Below, piece by piece: positions 1-11,182 of a stretch of 64,000 nt of DNA. Positions within the stretch are counted from its first letter, which is position 1; the number at the start of each line of letters is the position of its first letter. Where the stretch lies: the NCBI GenBank assembly GCA_035771165.1, contig JAWNZC010000311.1, positions 702,001-766,000 on the forward strand, read 5' to 3'. A model generated the notes under the pieces. The model saw only the letters and a list, made by a program, of their open reading frames with translations, was not told the origin of the DNA and did not search any database. A program made the position numbers and the translations under genes. The DNA is from Paragorgia papillata (Eukaryota > Cnidaria > Anthozoa > Scleralcyonacea > Coralliidae).

Positions 1-270
1 CGACAGCAACGCTAATATAAACAACTGAACCACCTTTTGACTTCCTAAAGGTACCTTTTAATCTTTTTTGTTGATCTTCTTAACACATTTTTTGCCTCTC
101 GAGCAACATTTATGCAACATTTCAAAGCTGTTTACCGAACAGCTCAGCGAGAAACTCTATGTGAATGCATCATTACGCATGGCGGAAGTATTGGTTGCCT
201 ATGCCGGAAGTTTGTCGTTTGAAAGATTTCGCTGTAATTTTGTCTCTTGTACAGTGCTTGGCTATATAAT

Positions 271-380
271 AAAACAGTTATACCATTCGCTCTCGTCGTA
301 TACGAACTAATAGCCAACTCGGCGAAGCGCCTCGTTGGCTATGAGCTCATATACGACTCGAGCTCATTGTATAACTGTTA
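271..380. repeat. palindromic MITE-like element
   Basis: The left arm starts AACAGTTATACC and the right arm ends GTATAACTGTT. The centre also pairs: ATAGCCAACTCGGCG against its complement around CGTTGGCTAT. No open reading frame of note overlaps it. This is seen directly; the name MITE is inference from the fold-back structure and small size. Confidence 0.6.
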
Positions 381-398
381 AATATATATATATATATT

Positions 399-560
399 AA
401 CTACTTATTGACCGAGCGTGAGGTCTGTACTAGTGAAATATCGGACCGATGTTTTTTTTAGTACGGACCGAGACGAGCGCAGCGAGTTGAGGTCTGTGCA
501 AAAAACAGAGGTCCGATATTTCACTAGTACAGACCGAACAAGCGAGGTCAATAAGTAGTT
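399..560. repeat. palindromic MITE, CTTATTGACCGAG family, copy 1
   Basis: Outer arms are AACTACTTATTGACC (399-413) and its exact complement (546-560). An inner pair of 26-bp arms (422-447 and 510-535) is also perfectly complementary. Relatives lie at 1131-1285, 16218-16365, 25945-26062 and 26930-27082, so this is a multicopy family. Short open frames here in several frames are by-products of the palindrome. Confidence 0.75.
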
Positions 561-1130
561 TATTATATGGCCATAAATCTTGTGAACGTTCTGTGAAAAC
601 TCGACCCATCTTTCTTGCGAACTAAACGAAAATGGGAGACATTTTCCCATTTTTAAAGTACTTTCCGTTGAGCTAGAATCCTGAACTTTCTACCCCAAAT
701 AGTAATTTTCAATTGCTTTTGTTTGACATATTGCTCAAGGTCGTACGTTAAGTAGTTTGAATAAAAAATCATCTGGAATTCTAATACTTGTGAGAAGTAA
801 ATGTTATTACGAACAATGTTACGAACGTTTTTGGACATTTTAAAAACTTTCACAAAACGTGGAAACTCGAACTATACATCAAATGAAAGCTTATAAAATT
901 TCTAACAACATACCTGCACGATATATTTCAACAATGAGTTACTTCTGAAATTATAATCCATCTTGTTGCCGATACATGACTGCCATTTTGTTTATAAAAT
1001 TAACTTACGGTTCTGAACGGCAGATTCCGCTCTGAGCGGGCGGATACGGGAAATATCCGACCGCTTATGAACCAATCAAATTACAGGATTTCCGTATTCG
1101 GACCTCTCAGCGCTGCTGCCATATAATAAT

Positions 1131-1285
1131 AAGGACTTATTAACCGAGTGCGAGGTCTGTACGGGAAAGTTTGCCTGAGGTTTCCGTACAGACCCACCGA
1201 GTGACGAAGGAACGAGGTTTGTGCCATAAAACCGAGGGCAAATACTTTCCCGCACAGACCGAGCAAACGAGGTTGATAAGGAATT
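1131..1285. repeat. palindromic MITE, CTTATTAACCGAG family, copy 2
   Basis: Arms AAGGACTTATTAACC and GGTTGATAAGGAATT bracket internal arms that include GGTCTGTACGGGAAAG and its near complement. The layout matches the copy at 399-560, with diverged internal sequence. Confidence 0.65.
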
Positions 1286-1574
1286 TATTATATGCCTATC
1301 GGTTCATTTTATTTTGTTCCGATCGTCGTTTTCGTCTTTGGAGTATGCTGTTTACCTTACCTGTTAACTTTTTCGTGTCGTTTCTTGGCCTTCTTGTTAA
1401 CAGCAGTTCGGCTTTTATTTGTCGTGTTTTTAGATAAACAAAGAAAAACAGCAGTAATGTTCCAACACATTTTATTGTTCAGAATATTTGAATAACTACA
1501 CCAAGTACTCTTTTATTTGTATTCAAATCAATTCAGAAATTCTCTCTCCAAAACTTACAGGACCGGGAAAAAAG

Positions 1575-1684
1575 CGTATTGACCGGTCGGTCAATATCGT
1601 AAAATCCCGACCCCTTGGGAACCAATCAGCGTGCGTCGTTTTGCGTACGGCCCGGAAATCAAACCCAGCCATATAATATATATA
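1575..1684. repeat. diverged repeat related to 15793-15930
   Basis: The reverse complement of this stretch aligns by eye with 15793-15900. Both share ATTATATGGCTGGG, an AAACGACGC block and GCTGATTGGTT. It is a dispersed element of unknown class near the other palindromic MITEs. Confidence 0.45.
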
Positions 1685-1695
1685 TATTAAACATG

Positions 1696-1765
1696 AGATA
1701 AATTGGAAGTTTATTCTAGCTTATGCTAATATTAGCATAAGCTAGAATAAACTTCCAATTTATCT
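1696..1765. repeat. perfect 70-bp palindrome
   Basis: Two 35-bp arms meet at 1730/1731 (TTATGCTAAT, then ATTAGCATAA) with no spacer and no mismatch. It lies about 200 bp before the first visible exon of the proprotein convertase gene. It is either a young fold-back element or an unstable cruciform-forming sequence. Confidence 0.85.
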
Positions 1766-1969
1766 TACCCCATTAAACTTGAAATAGATATTTTCCAACA
1801 TTTGAACATTAACCTCGCTAAGTCAATGAAATAATATCCTTTTTAGGTTTTTCATCCTGACTGCATGACCTATCTGTACACGTGCTTATTTGTACTTCTT
1901 TATCAGTTTTTATTGTATATTGTCTGTTTTACGCCACCTGTAAGTATACAAGTTTGAATATCTTAACAG

Positions 1970-2167
1970 GGACGAAAGAAGAAGGGTTCAATTTACATCT
2001 TTTCATCTGGCAACGGAGGTACACTGGGAGACAGCTGTGCTTTTGATGGCTATGTCAACAGTATCCACACGATAGCAATTGGAGCTGTAACAAAACAAGG
2101 ATACGTTGCCCCTTACACGGAGGCGTGTTCAGCAATTCTTGCATCAACGTTTGGCAGTAATGACGTG
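1970..2167 (+). CDS. proprotein convertase (furin/PCSK-like), exon 1 of 7 visible: oxyanion-hole region
   Basis: This is the first recognisable exon of a secreted serine endoprotease of family S8B (kexin/furin/PCSK), which cleaves proproteins after basic residues. The frame opens GRKKKGSIYIFSSGNGG, with the oxyanion-hole Asn in SGNGG, then a DSCAFDGYVNSIHTIAIGAV block and YTEACSAILAS, all standard for the family. The acceptor AG is at 1968-1969 and the donor GTTAGT follows 2167; the exon is 66 codons, phase 0. It joins exons at 2493, 7277, 16473, 19277, 23132 and 25122 to give about 440 residues. Exons for the signal peptide, prodomain and catalytic Asp and His are absent from 1-1969 and must lie upstream of the window. 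The family call is secure; which PCSK subtype is not. Confidence 0.88.
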
Positions 2168-2492
2168 GTTAGTTAACTGCTTTATAAGATTATTTTTTTC
2201 ATTACAGTTTATAAGGTGCTCACTACACACATTTGTTTGAATAATTATGAAGATAATGAAAGACCTTTGAAGACTCTTGTCCAGTAAATGTTTTTTGAAC
2301 GTCTCTCTAATAGCTGAGTTATGTTTTCTGTACTGTATTTTATTGTGTTGCTCCGATTAAAAATCTTAATATCCACCTCACCATGCAAAGTTTTGTTACT
2401 CTAATTTTCCTGCTATTAAAACAACTGGCAAAGTTTACGATGTTTGGCTACTTGACTAGTACTATAACACAATGTTTACGTTTATTTTGTAG

Positions 2493-2602
2493 ATCACCTG
2501 TTCTGGTAATCATGATAATAAATCTTGTACCGAAAACTTTGGTAAAACGTCTGCATCTGCTGCAATGGCATCTGGCATTGTTGCCTTGTTGCTGGAAGCC
2601 AG
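2493..2602 (+). CDS. proprotein convertase exon 2: catalytic Ser block
   Basis: The exon reads ITCSGNHDNKSCTENF and then KTSASAAMASGIVALLLEA, the block around the nucleophile Ser of S8B proteases. Acceptor AG is at 2491-2492 and donor GTATAA follows 2602; it starts in phase 0 and ends in phase 2, matching exon 3. Known convertases have Gly-Thr-Ser-Ala-x-Ala-Pro here. This copy has Lys for the Gly and Ala for the Pro, while Ser and the downstream ASG are kept. That is unusual enough to question activity. Confidence 0.88.
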
Positions 2603-3949
2603 GTATAAATTAAGGCGAGCCCTGCAATAGATTTTATACGTTTAGTTGTCAATCAGCCGTAAACATTTAAACACCTTAGTCTGCATTGACCCAAATATCG
2701 TTTTTGCAAGGTTTATCGGTTGATTAAAACTTCGAATAACATATTGAAGGAACTATGTAAGAACTACAAATAGTTATCAATTATTGGACGAGTCTGACCA
2801 AAATATCATGATTTGTCAGTGGCGAGCTACCAGATACTTTGTGATAGACGGTTCAATAATTGATTTATCATTCATAAAATAGTTATAAATTTGAATTACA
2901 TGAAGTAAGAGATCGCCATTCCTCTCTGTCTTCGGTATACTAAAAGCTTGGTAAAACTTACTTTTTGTTGGCACGAGTTTGCTTTTTATCTCACTAAACG
3001 TCTAAACCTTCGTTTTAAATATTTATTTTCTGAAGTATATTGTCGTTTATGTGGATCAGTTCCAAATACTCTCTGTTACTTCCTCGGACACCTTAGGAAA
3101 ACTAGCCGCCATCACCGCCATGTTTACGAAAATTATTTGCAGTCAGCAACGCTATAGTGCGCATGCTCCTAAAATTATTTGCCGCAGAAAATTATTTCTA
3201 CTCAGTTATTTGCAGGTGAATTAACCAATCAGAATTCAGGATAGAGAGAAAATAAATGATAATTAACAATTATTCGACGAGGTTGAGCAAAATATCGTGA
3301 TTTGTCAGTGGCGAGCAGATCAATTATTTGCCGATGCCGAAGGCAGAGGTAAATAACTGAACTGCGAGACACTGACAAATCACGATATTTTGTGAAAACC
3401 GAATTCAATAATTGTTTTATTATTCGATTTATTTTTTTATTTGACATTGTTTATCTATAATTATGTCCATTCATTTCTTTCCAGCTTGGCTGAACGAGCG
3501 ATTTACGTTTGCCGAAATTGAGTGTAACGCGCATGAGCAAAATATTATTTACTGCAAAACAACATCTCCGGCTAATGCGCATGAGCAGACTGTTATTTGT
3601 AGGCAGTTATTTGCAGGTGATGTAGCGGTCCCTCAACCAATTAAAAGGAAGATAAAAATAAATCGAATAATAATAAGCAATTATTGGATGAGGCTTTTTT
3701 GATATCAAGAATTATCAAGTTCGAAGTCTGTGTTATCTGCCAAAGCCGAAGGCTGAGGCAGATAATACAGACTGTTTAAACTGTTTTAAGGTATAGTTAT
3801 AAGCTTACTTTCTTCGAAGACAGAACAATTAAATAACATCAGTTTATTGAAATGTCAAAACGACTGTAAACAACAACAAAGGAAATAGCATTAAAAAAAT
3901 GTTCACGCCAAGTTAGGAACTTACAACTGTGCCAAAACTGTCCCGCTTA
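2603..3949. other. intron stretch with palindromic repeats
   Basis: Start of the 4.7-kb intron between convertase exons 2 and 3. It contains three related fold-back repeats sharing CAATTATTGGACGAG-like ends and an AAATCACGATATTTTG-type core: about 2774-2871, 3259-3425 and 3680-3785. No coding exon was recognised in it. Confidence 0.6.
3259..3425. repeat. fold-back MITE, CAATTATT(G/C)GACGAG family
   Basis: The left part AACAATTATTCGACGAGG with AAAATATCGTGATTTGTC is mirrored on the right by GACAAATCACGATATTTTG and CAATAATTG. Diverged copies lie at about 2774-2871 and 3680-3785. Confidence 0.6.
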
Positions 3950-5006
3950 TCAGTTAAAGTTACAGTTATAAAAATTGAATTGTTTGGATGACTGTAAATG
4001 AGAGGTTTGTATATTCAACACTGTTTCTTCTTTGGAGAGCGACAACAATGGAGATAATTCCATATCAACGTGCGTGGGAGAACTGCATGTAGCGACAGCC
4101 ATCAAAGTTTCGGACATTTCCCGTCTTGTATCCAGGCTAGTTCGGCTGTAACTTCTGATGCTGCTTTCACTTTCGTGACCACTGACAGCCATAATGTGCC
4201 GTGCTTCGAAGCCGGACCTGTCAAGTATTGTCACAGCTGTTGCCCGTACGTATCGAGTGATTCGGGTAGACAGTTGACAGGTTTCCCTGTTTTGACATGT
4301 TTTTCATCACGCTCGCCGACAACCATGTTGTCAAACCAAACGTTGTCGCATTCCGAAACACTTTTCGTCGGTCGCTGGAAAACTGAAACTCGTTTTTAGG
4401 GTTTATAAGTGTTGAAGATATTTCTCGAATATTGTTCCTCCTCCTTCGGGTTCGTCCTTTACTTTGGTCAGCGCGTCTGTTGTTTTTGTTACGTATTTTT
4501 TCCCGTTTGCATCAACGCTGATTGTGAAGTCCGACTCCTTGGGCTGCCGAAGATTTTGGCGACCTCGACGGCAAAAGTAGGGCATTATTTCGAAAAATAC
4601 TTTGTTTTTAAGCGTTCTTGGATGGTTTGTGTTGAATATACTGTAGGTTACCTTCGTAGAGCTTTGGTATGTCTTCTATAAATTCGACACATTTTGCAGG
4701 GAATATTTTGTTCGCGTCGTTAAAATCTGGGTCGTTAATTATATCCATGTAATGAAGAGATTTGAAGTGTCTGTTAAGTCCAAACCGCAAAGATGTTAAA
4801 GAACTCTCCGAATATGGATTCCCATCTACTTTTCTTGCTTCGACGTAGAGGGATTTTAGGACATCAGCATGTTCTTTCTTTTCTTCTGGCGAACATTCTT
4901 CTTGCCAGTTTTGTAGCTCTCTTTGTGTTTGCTGAGTCTTTATTTTCGACCAGCTTGTCAATGTCGTCCTCGGATAGAGAAGCAAAAACTTTACTTTCTC
5001 GGCCAT
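3950..5006 (-). pseudogene. decayed Crypton-type tyrosine recombinase (DUF3504-like)
   Basis: Three minus-strand open segments spell one protein. From 5006 to 4608 the N-terminal core-binding-like part starts MAEKVKFLLLYPRTTL. From 4603 to 4403 is the start of the catalytic domain (MPYFCRRGRQNLRQPKESDF, with a candidate box-I Arg). From 4234 to 3950 is the end, with SGHESESSIRSYSRTSLD carrying the conserved His and the Tyr. Between them, around 4280, an NHSIR segment supplies HxxR in another frame. At least three frame breaks (about 4610, 4400 and 4245) make it a pseudogene. Family knowledge: animal Cryptons and Crypton-derived genes such as KIAA1958 and the ZMYM/QRICH1 group share this domain. 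It lies antisense in the convertase intron. A better-preserved relative is at 56842-58248. Confidence 0.8.
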
Positions 5007-5244
5007 AACTGAAAAAATTTGCCGGGCTGCCCGAGCGAGCAAGCGGTTTTTCTATCTCGTCAGTGGCATGACGTCAGTACATGACTGACAACTCTTTTTT
5101 CTACAGATAATGGCTACAGATAATGGCATTATGGGCTCACGTCATGACAATCTCAACGGCAAATTGCAGCAAATTGCAGATATCGAGATTTCTCACAAAA
5201 TTTCTGACCTATCATAATCAAGGGTTTGAGAGAAATGTATATTG

Positions 5245-5351
5245 ATATTATTTATTTATTGATTTCCTGATACACCATGTGGATTAAATTCGATTAAATT
5301 TAATTTAACCCACATGGTGTATCCGCAAATCAATCAATAAATAAATAATAT
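5245..5351. repeat. fold-back repeat
   Basis: The left arm ATATTATTTATTTATTGATT with TGATACACCATGTGG pairs with CCACATGGTGTATCCGC plus AATCAATAAATAAATAATAT on the right. A short AT-rich loop separates the arms. Confidence 0.7.
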
Positions 5352-7276
5352 GAATTCCACGATAAACTTGTGTTTCATGCCGTTTCGTCGTGAAACAAAA
5401 TTATGACAAGATTTTTCAAGGTCAAATTGTGCGCCCATGGAATGCCAGTTTTTGAACTGATTTGAATTTTGTTACACGGGAAGTCGTGTTTAAGTATAGG
5501 TTATTTTGAGTGGCTTATATTCCACATAGGCAAATTTGAAAGAAAAGACAATGGTAATTAGACAATTTTATTTAGTGGATATTTCAAAATAATAGATAAG
5601 GATTGCAAAGTAGGCGGCAATGATATTTCCAGAGGCTCTTGTTATATACTCCCCATCAAAAAAGTACGAAAATAAACAACATGCCAAACCAAACCCTGTA
5701 AAAGATAGCTAGGGGGCTGTTTGCATGGGCGGCAAGCCAGCTCAGCTCGATGACTGGGATAGTTCGGCAAGCAAGATCTCACCGGATAGCTACGTTTCTC
5801 TTTGTTATTTCCTTTCGATTATATAGACAAGCGGGCTATAGCCCTGTAGGCGGGATCTCACCTGAATCTAGCGAGATATCGATAAGCGGAAGTACATTTT
5901 CTCATATAAACTCTCATTAGCTGGGCTGGTTCGCCTACCGGAATAAAGAATAATTGAATTACGAGTGCGTAGAAAAGATTCGTAATCAATTTTACTTAAG
6001 CATGTCGCTGTCAAATTTCATCCTGGTAGGCAGGCTCCTACATAAAAGCAAAAAATACTTATTGCTGCCAATCGAACCAGCTTTCTTACTTGGTTAGCCC
6101 GCTTCCAGCTAAACATTCTCTATAACTAGAAGCTACTATTGTAAGAAAGTACTGCGTAACAACTAACACGAAATTGCATATAGATTATGGATACGAATGT
6201 AACCAGAAGTAAGCTATATGCGTTTACGATAGTCAATCATATCGATCCTCAGCAGCACATTACGGAGCTACGGAGGCTAAATATGGGTAGATCTATTAAG
6301 TGGCGTAGGAAGCAAGTTGATCTTGGAGGGATACAGCTTCAAAAGGGCACTTTGTTCAGTGGGTAGGACTTCAAAAGGTTACTTGAAACACATGTTTCAT
6401 CATAAAAAGGGCGCTTGCCTGTTGCAAAAAGGGCACTTTATGACAAATTTTTGGGGGTAGGGACATGCTACGTTTCCCCCCTGGTTGCTACAGTATGAGG
6501 CTACATACTGCCAATGTGCATGCAGGTCGATGATATTCGGTGCTTCAACGGACTGCACCACAATGATAGATCAATATTAGTCATCCTAATCTAAATACTA
6601 TTGTCAAAAGCCCGAAACGACACGTAATTTGTTTGCGTAAAATGCTGTCTATCATATATTAATACGACTAGTTTCACTGCGGAGAACTGGTATAGTAATT
6701 CGTAAATAAATAAATTCATAAAGAAATATTACATTCCTCGGGACTGTCCACTGAAACGTTACTACGTCTATGGCCTTATAAATACTTCCAGATGGAAATA
6801 AAGACATGATGAAATTGTTCTTACCATAAGTAAAACGCGTGTAGTCTCAATATTTTTCAAACTTTGAAAACAAGCTGGAGTCTATCACAGATAATTGGTG
6901 CATGCATGGTGGCGTTGGCGAGTTTAAAGCATGTAATTCTGGCACCTTTCGTAACCCTGCTTGTGGAGTATGTACATTTAGTGAAGAACGCTACGGCACA
7001 AAATGTCATAAATGTGAACATCAGGACATCCAAAAGCCTTCCTAAATGGAAAAATTCGATACGTGTAATATGGCAATCAATTTCGGTTGAAGACATAACT
7101 GACAGCAACACTTTGCGGCAACAAATGTTGCGTTAAGAATCGTCTGCAGACGCCGCTTCGACTTTTCGTGCAACAATATTGCGTTATAAAATAATCGTCG
7201 TTGAAAATCGTTTCGTGTAACATCGCCATTAAATTCCATAGATAACAAATTGATTATATATAATTTTAACTTTCAG
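5352..7276. other. intron, no recognised feature
   Basis: Remainder of the intron before convertase exon 3. The longest open frames (for example 6864-7136 on plus and 6857-7111 on minus) overlap each other on opposite strands and resemble no family I know. Confidence 0.5.
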
Positions 7277-7386
7277 GCCAATGCTCACATGGCGCGATGT
7301 CCAGCACCTTATTGTCCGATCAAGTGTGCCTCAAAATATCAAAAGAAATGATAAAGGTTGGATTGTTAACAAAGCTGGTCTTCCAG
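7277..7386 (+). CDS. proprotein convertase exon 3: end of the S8 domain
   Basis: After the split Arg codon the exon reads PMLTWRDVQHLIVRSSVPQN, matching the LTWRDVQH motif that ends the furin/PCSK catalytic domain. Acceptor TTTCAG is at 7271-7276 and donor GTATGC follows 7386. It completes the phase-2 codon of exon 2 and ends in phase 1, which exon 4 continues. The intron before it is 4.7 kb and the one after it 9.1 kb. Confidence 0.87.
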
Positions 7387-7457
7387 GTATGCTTCGTACG
7401 TCTTCCAATTAAAAATGTAGTAAATTAAAGAGTTTGTTGAAATGTAGATAGGCTTAT

Positions 7458-7554
7458 ACTCTTTCCTGTCCGAATTGGGTCATTAGTATTTTATTCTGAC
7501 TAACGCCAGACGATTTTATTCACCTCTGGGGAAGCCCTCGGACAGGAATGAGTT
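7458..7554. repeat. small MITE with TTTCCTGTCCGA ends
   Basis: Ends TTTCCTGTCCGA and TCGGACAGGAA are inverted. A related copy with the same ends and a shared internal TTCACCTCTG lies in opposite orientation at 33883-33950. Confidence 0.55.
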
Positions 7555-8159
7555 ACAAACTGCTGTATCTCTCTAACTATTTCCTGTCCGAATTTGTCCT
7601 AAAAATAATTCGGACCTCTCAAAAGCGTTCAAAAAGCATGATATTCAAGATATTCAATAGCCTTCGAACCCAGACGTATTTCCCCGCCCTCGTTGCCTCC
7701 CGCGGAAAAAAGCGTCTGCGAACCCAAGCCAAGATTCGATTTCCGTGACGTATTGCCTTTTGTCTCATGTTATCCAATCAAATTTGAAAATAAATTTAGC
7801 TAAAATTGCCCACGCGTGGACCCACGCTGAACGAAGTCAAAGAAGGAGCGCAAAATATTTGCAATTTTTGACAAGTATATTATTTTATAGTACTAAGTCT
7901 TTATGTAATATATCATACACGAGGAGGAGTGTTTCATCAGGATATCCAAACACCGAGACGGTGCTGATTTCCTTTATGTTTTCCTCATGAATTAATAATG
8001 AGTTTGAGATATAACGATGAAGGACACATTTCCTCAGAAATTGTCACATCAAGCCGATACATATTTTCTTTGTGAGAAAACATTTCCCCCGACAAAGGAG
8101 AAAATTAATTAATTTAGCACAAACCAGATGTTGACCTCTCCGCCGCTCAGGAAAGCTGA

Positions 8160-8400
8160 AATTTACCTTCACCAGTTCGACCAGCTTCAGAAACTCAAAA
8201 GAACGAGACTAAAGTTCATCTTACTGTAGAATATCCGAGTAAAACAATACGAACAAAACTGGTAAATGACTTTGCGGTCCTCGGAAAAGCAATTGTTCAC
8301 AGCTCTCATCAGAGAATTGCTCAAGCGGTATTGAGGAATGACACGTTGAAACTGATGCGTCCTGGAAAATGTTTTAAGGCTTCTGACTTTGGGAGTTAAC
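8160..8400 (+). other. unidentified open segment
   Basis: One plus frame stays open for about 75 codons (it includes KVHLTVEYPSKTIRTKLVND and ends KASDFGS before TAA) with coding-like composition. I do not recognise the family, and no clear start or splice sites were found. It may be an exon or a mobile-element remnant inside the convertase intron. Confidence 0.25.
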
Positions 8401-9930
8401 GGCTTATGTTCACGACGACAGCCTTAAAGCAAAAGCAAAGGCTGAGTTAACAAGTTTTAAATTTGAAAAGTTATGCCTAGAATGGAAACAGAGAGCCACT
8501 CGTCTCTAAGCTTTTTTGATGGCTATTGCGTTTTCAAGAAAATAGAATCCTGATTGGCTTCCCAGTATAGCAGTGGCTGGTTCGACAATAATAATAAATG
8601 TAGTATAAAGCCTGGTTTTTACTAGAGCATAAACACAAGCATATGGCCATAAACAAAAGACAATCATGGGCAGAAATCGAGGACAGCCAGCGGCAGTGGC
8701 CTGTGGGCTCAGATTTCGATGGAAATATTAATTTGAAGATTCTGATGGCTAAATATCGACAATTTCGGCTATAAACAGAAGTCTATAACAACAAATTAAA
8801 GTAGAGTTATTCGCTAAAATGTCTTATTGACCCATTTATTACCCAAATATCAAATTACAAAACGTTTAATCGTCTAGACAGGCCTGTACACTCATACTCA
8901 CAATAATTGCCGGTCAATGCCGGATAAATTTCGGTTATTATTTCTGAATCCACAGTCACATTTAATAATAATAACAGCGGTTAAGACCCTTGCAACCTAG
9001 CAACAGCTCCATAAGAAATGGCGGACAAGAACCCAAAGTTATCAAGCAAAATTTGGATTGTTTACGCTAACTTTGGTAATCATCTTGGTGCTTGATGGAT
9101 TAAATTGCAACTCTAAAACTGTATATTTCAAGCCATTTGGGAACATGTTCTTAGATGTAGAAATGTCTTTAAAAGTTTGGCAAAACAAAGTATCGGTCTC
9201 GATCAATGTATTCAGACGTGCACATGTGAGACAAACCGACCATATGTAGGGAAAATCGTCGCTGAGAAAAGCGTACTTCAACAAATCGTAGGGATTTAAC
9301 AGACGCCAATATACAGAGGTAAGAGATAAATATCAGCGTCCAGGGAACATATTTAGGCTAGATGAGTTGTTACGAAATTTGCTGTGGTTAATACTTGCAT
9401 AATTTGCCGATGTCTTAGACGTACACATGTTGGAATTTTCAATCGCATGTACTTGAAAATGTATATTGTCAATTTTTCCCTATCAAATCTATTACAATCC
9501 GCCATCTTGAATTTATTTTTTGTGAACCTTACGCGCATGCTTGTCCGTCTGATTCCGCCATGGTGTCCTCGATTTCTGGCCATGACAAAGAAATGTAACT
9601 CCTGTCTATGCCTAGACTTAGTAAGGTATCTGACATTTTGCCTGGAAATGCCATACAGTATAATAATTATTGCAACTATAAACATGACAATTGTTGTCGT
9701 TAATTCGCTGTAATGTCATGTTTAACATAACGGTTTCACAGATAAAACTATTTTTTGTATTGTTTTTTCTTGAGCTGATACTTATGCTTATGTCGATAGT
9801 GAAAACAATGCTTAAACAACAATTATATTAACAAATAAATTGCTAACGCAGCCAGGTGAAGAATCAGACATAATTTAACGCTACTCTGGCTTAAAAGTTT
9901 TTTGAACGCAGCTTGAAAAGTTACTGCTTA
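8401..9930. other. intron, no recognised feature
   Basis: No family resemblance was found. Overlapping plus and minus open frames at about 9350-9710 mirror each other and cannot both be genes. Confidence 0.45.
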
Positions 9931-9931
9931 T

Positions 9932-9980
9932 GACCCAACGTTTCGACATCGCGATCTAGTGTCTTCATCTTGATCGTTGG
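9932..9980 (-). ncRNA. hammerhead-ribozyme-like motif at the Penelope 3' side
   Basis: On the minus strand, flank CCAACG is followed by AGATGAAGACA, a loop, TGTC, GAAAC, GTTGGGTC. The hammerhead core order is CUGAUGA, stem II, GAAA; here stem II is GACA/TGTC and CCAACG can pair with CGTTGG. The two bases before GATGA differ from CU, so activity is uncertain. Penelope-like elements are known to carry such motifs, and this one lies just past the GIY-YIG coding part. Confidence 0.5.
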
Positions 9981-10300
9981 AAGACAGGTGACGTTATCTA
10001 TCAACAAGATGCAAATATTATAGGCTTCCGGCAGTGGACCGCCGCCATCACGATTTAATGGAGCGTGGGCGATATTGATGTGCCATTGCTTTTGCACGCG
10101 TGCTCCGAAAAAAGCAGAATTTTCCTTTTTCAAAAGAAACCGCTTTTTGGTGCTCTTTTAAACGCGTGCTAAACTGACGTTTTGTCTGACCGATGTACTC
10201 CTGATTACAGTCATTCCACGGAATTGGAATAAATAGCATCTTTTCTCTGTTCTTTCACACTACGATCCTTTGGTTTTGCAAAAATATGACCTAGCGTTAA
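9980..10300 (-). pseudogene. Penelope-like retroelement, 3' coding part: GIY-YIG endonuclease
   Basis: On the minus strand the frame from 10300 reads TLGHIFAKPKDRSVKEQRKD, then YS-P-NDCNQEYIGQTKRQF and TRLKEHQKAV. This is the end of the reverse transcriptase followed by the GIY-YIG nuclease signature (here EYIGQT) of a Penelope-like element. A frame break near 10130 separates the downstream WHINIAHAPLNRDGGG segment. The upstream part of the same coding sequence continues at 14871-15030, beyond the TTAA element inserted at 10301-14870. The element is degenerate. Confidence 0.8.
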
Positions 10301-10417
10301 AGGGGGGTTACAGTCCGTTCTGCGCATGTGCGGGGTTTGTTTACATCTAATGTTTTGATCCACATAAATTGCATAACATGAAGTATTCCTCCTTCGAAAC
10401 ACCTCACATGATCAGTC

Positions 10418-10669
10418 ATGGCCGACGCAATGGAAGAGAGCTTCACGCTTGAAGAGTTTGAAGAAAGTCAAATAGAGGAGGTCGCGGCATTGCCTAACGT
10501 AGATAATATAACTACATGCACATGTCGCGGCCACTGTCTTCGAGAAAAGGGAAGAAATTTCTGTCCGTGCAGAAGTTTAAACAATTTTTGTTCAAGCGCG
10601 TGCCACGGCGAAGACTTTGGGGTCTGCATGAACAACAGGAGAGTTCAAGAAAGCGACAGTGAAAAGACG
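10418..10669 (+). CDS. TTAA-element gene, exon 1: acidic start and Cys cluster
   Basis: The ATG is at 10418, 89 bp inside the left inverted repeat. Eighty-four codons begin MADAMEESFTLEEFEESQIE and continue into a dense Cys motif containing CTCRGHC, CPCRSLNNFC and CHGEDFGVC, likely metal-binding. Donor GTAAGT follows 10669 in phase 0. The next exon begins at 11183 in the same phase. The Cys cluster precedes the P2X7-type domain two exons later; its function is unknown to me. Confidence 0.7.
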
Positions 10670-11182
10670 GTAAGTTCATTAAGACTATGTTTTGAATCCA
10701 AGTATATATGTATATATATAAGTTATTTCTAGTTTTTACTGGTATCTTTTTAGTGCGCGACGCTAATAATTTCGTATATTTAGACTTTTATAGTACGGCA
10801 TCTGCGCCACAATTATTCTATTTGTATCACGCGGTCCTTCTTGTCTGTTTTGGGTTTTGTTCGCGCAAAGACTAGTCGAGTTATTTATTTATTGGCATGC
10901 AGATCGGTTGATCTTGTTCAACGTTTAAAACCAATCAGAAGGTGAACGGTCATCCAGTAACAGTTGGCAAATACTTGCGCAAAAATCGCCATTGATTTTC
11001 AAAGATTTGAGTCTGGGTTTCTAAAGTAACCTAAATTCGTGTTCGAAAGTATCAAATTCATTTCATTCATGTTTAGATGTTACCCTTGCCAAAAGGGCTA
11101 TAAATATTGACGTGACAATTTATTGCCTTTGCACTATAAGAATATTTGGCATCTTGTTTACCCTCTCCCTGTGCTGTTTTAG

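Noticed and set aside
1..1969. Search for upstream convertase exons (catalytic Asp and His)
   Set aside because: No DH/HGT-type motifs in any frame; those exons are probably before the window.
9353..9713. Overlapping 109-110 residue frames on opposite strands
   Set aside because: Mirror frames without family resemblance; at most one could be real and neither has support.
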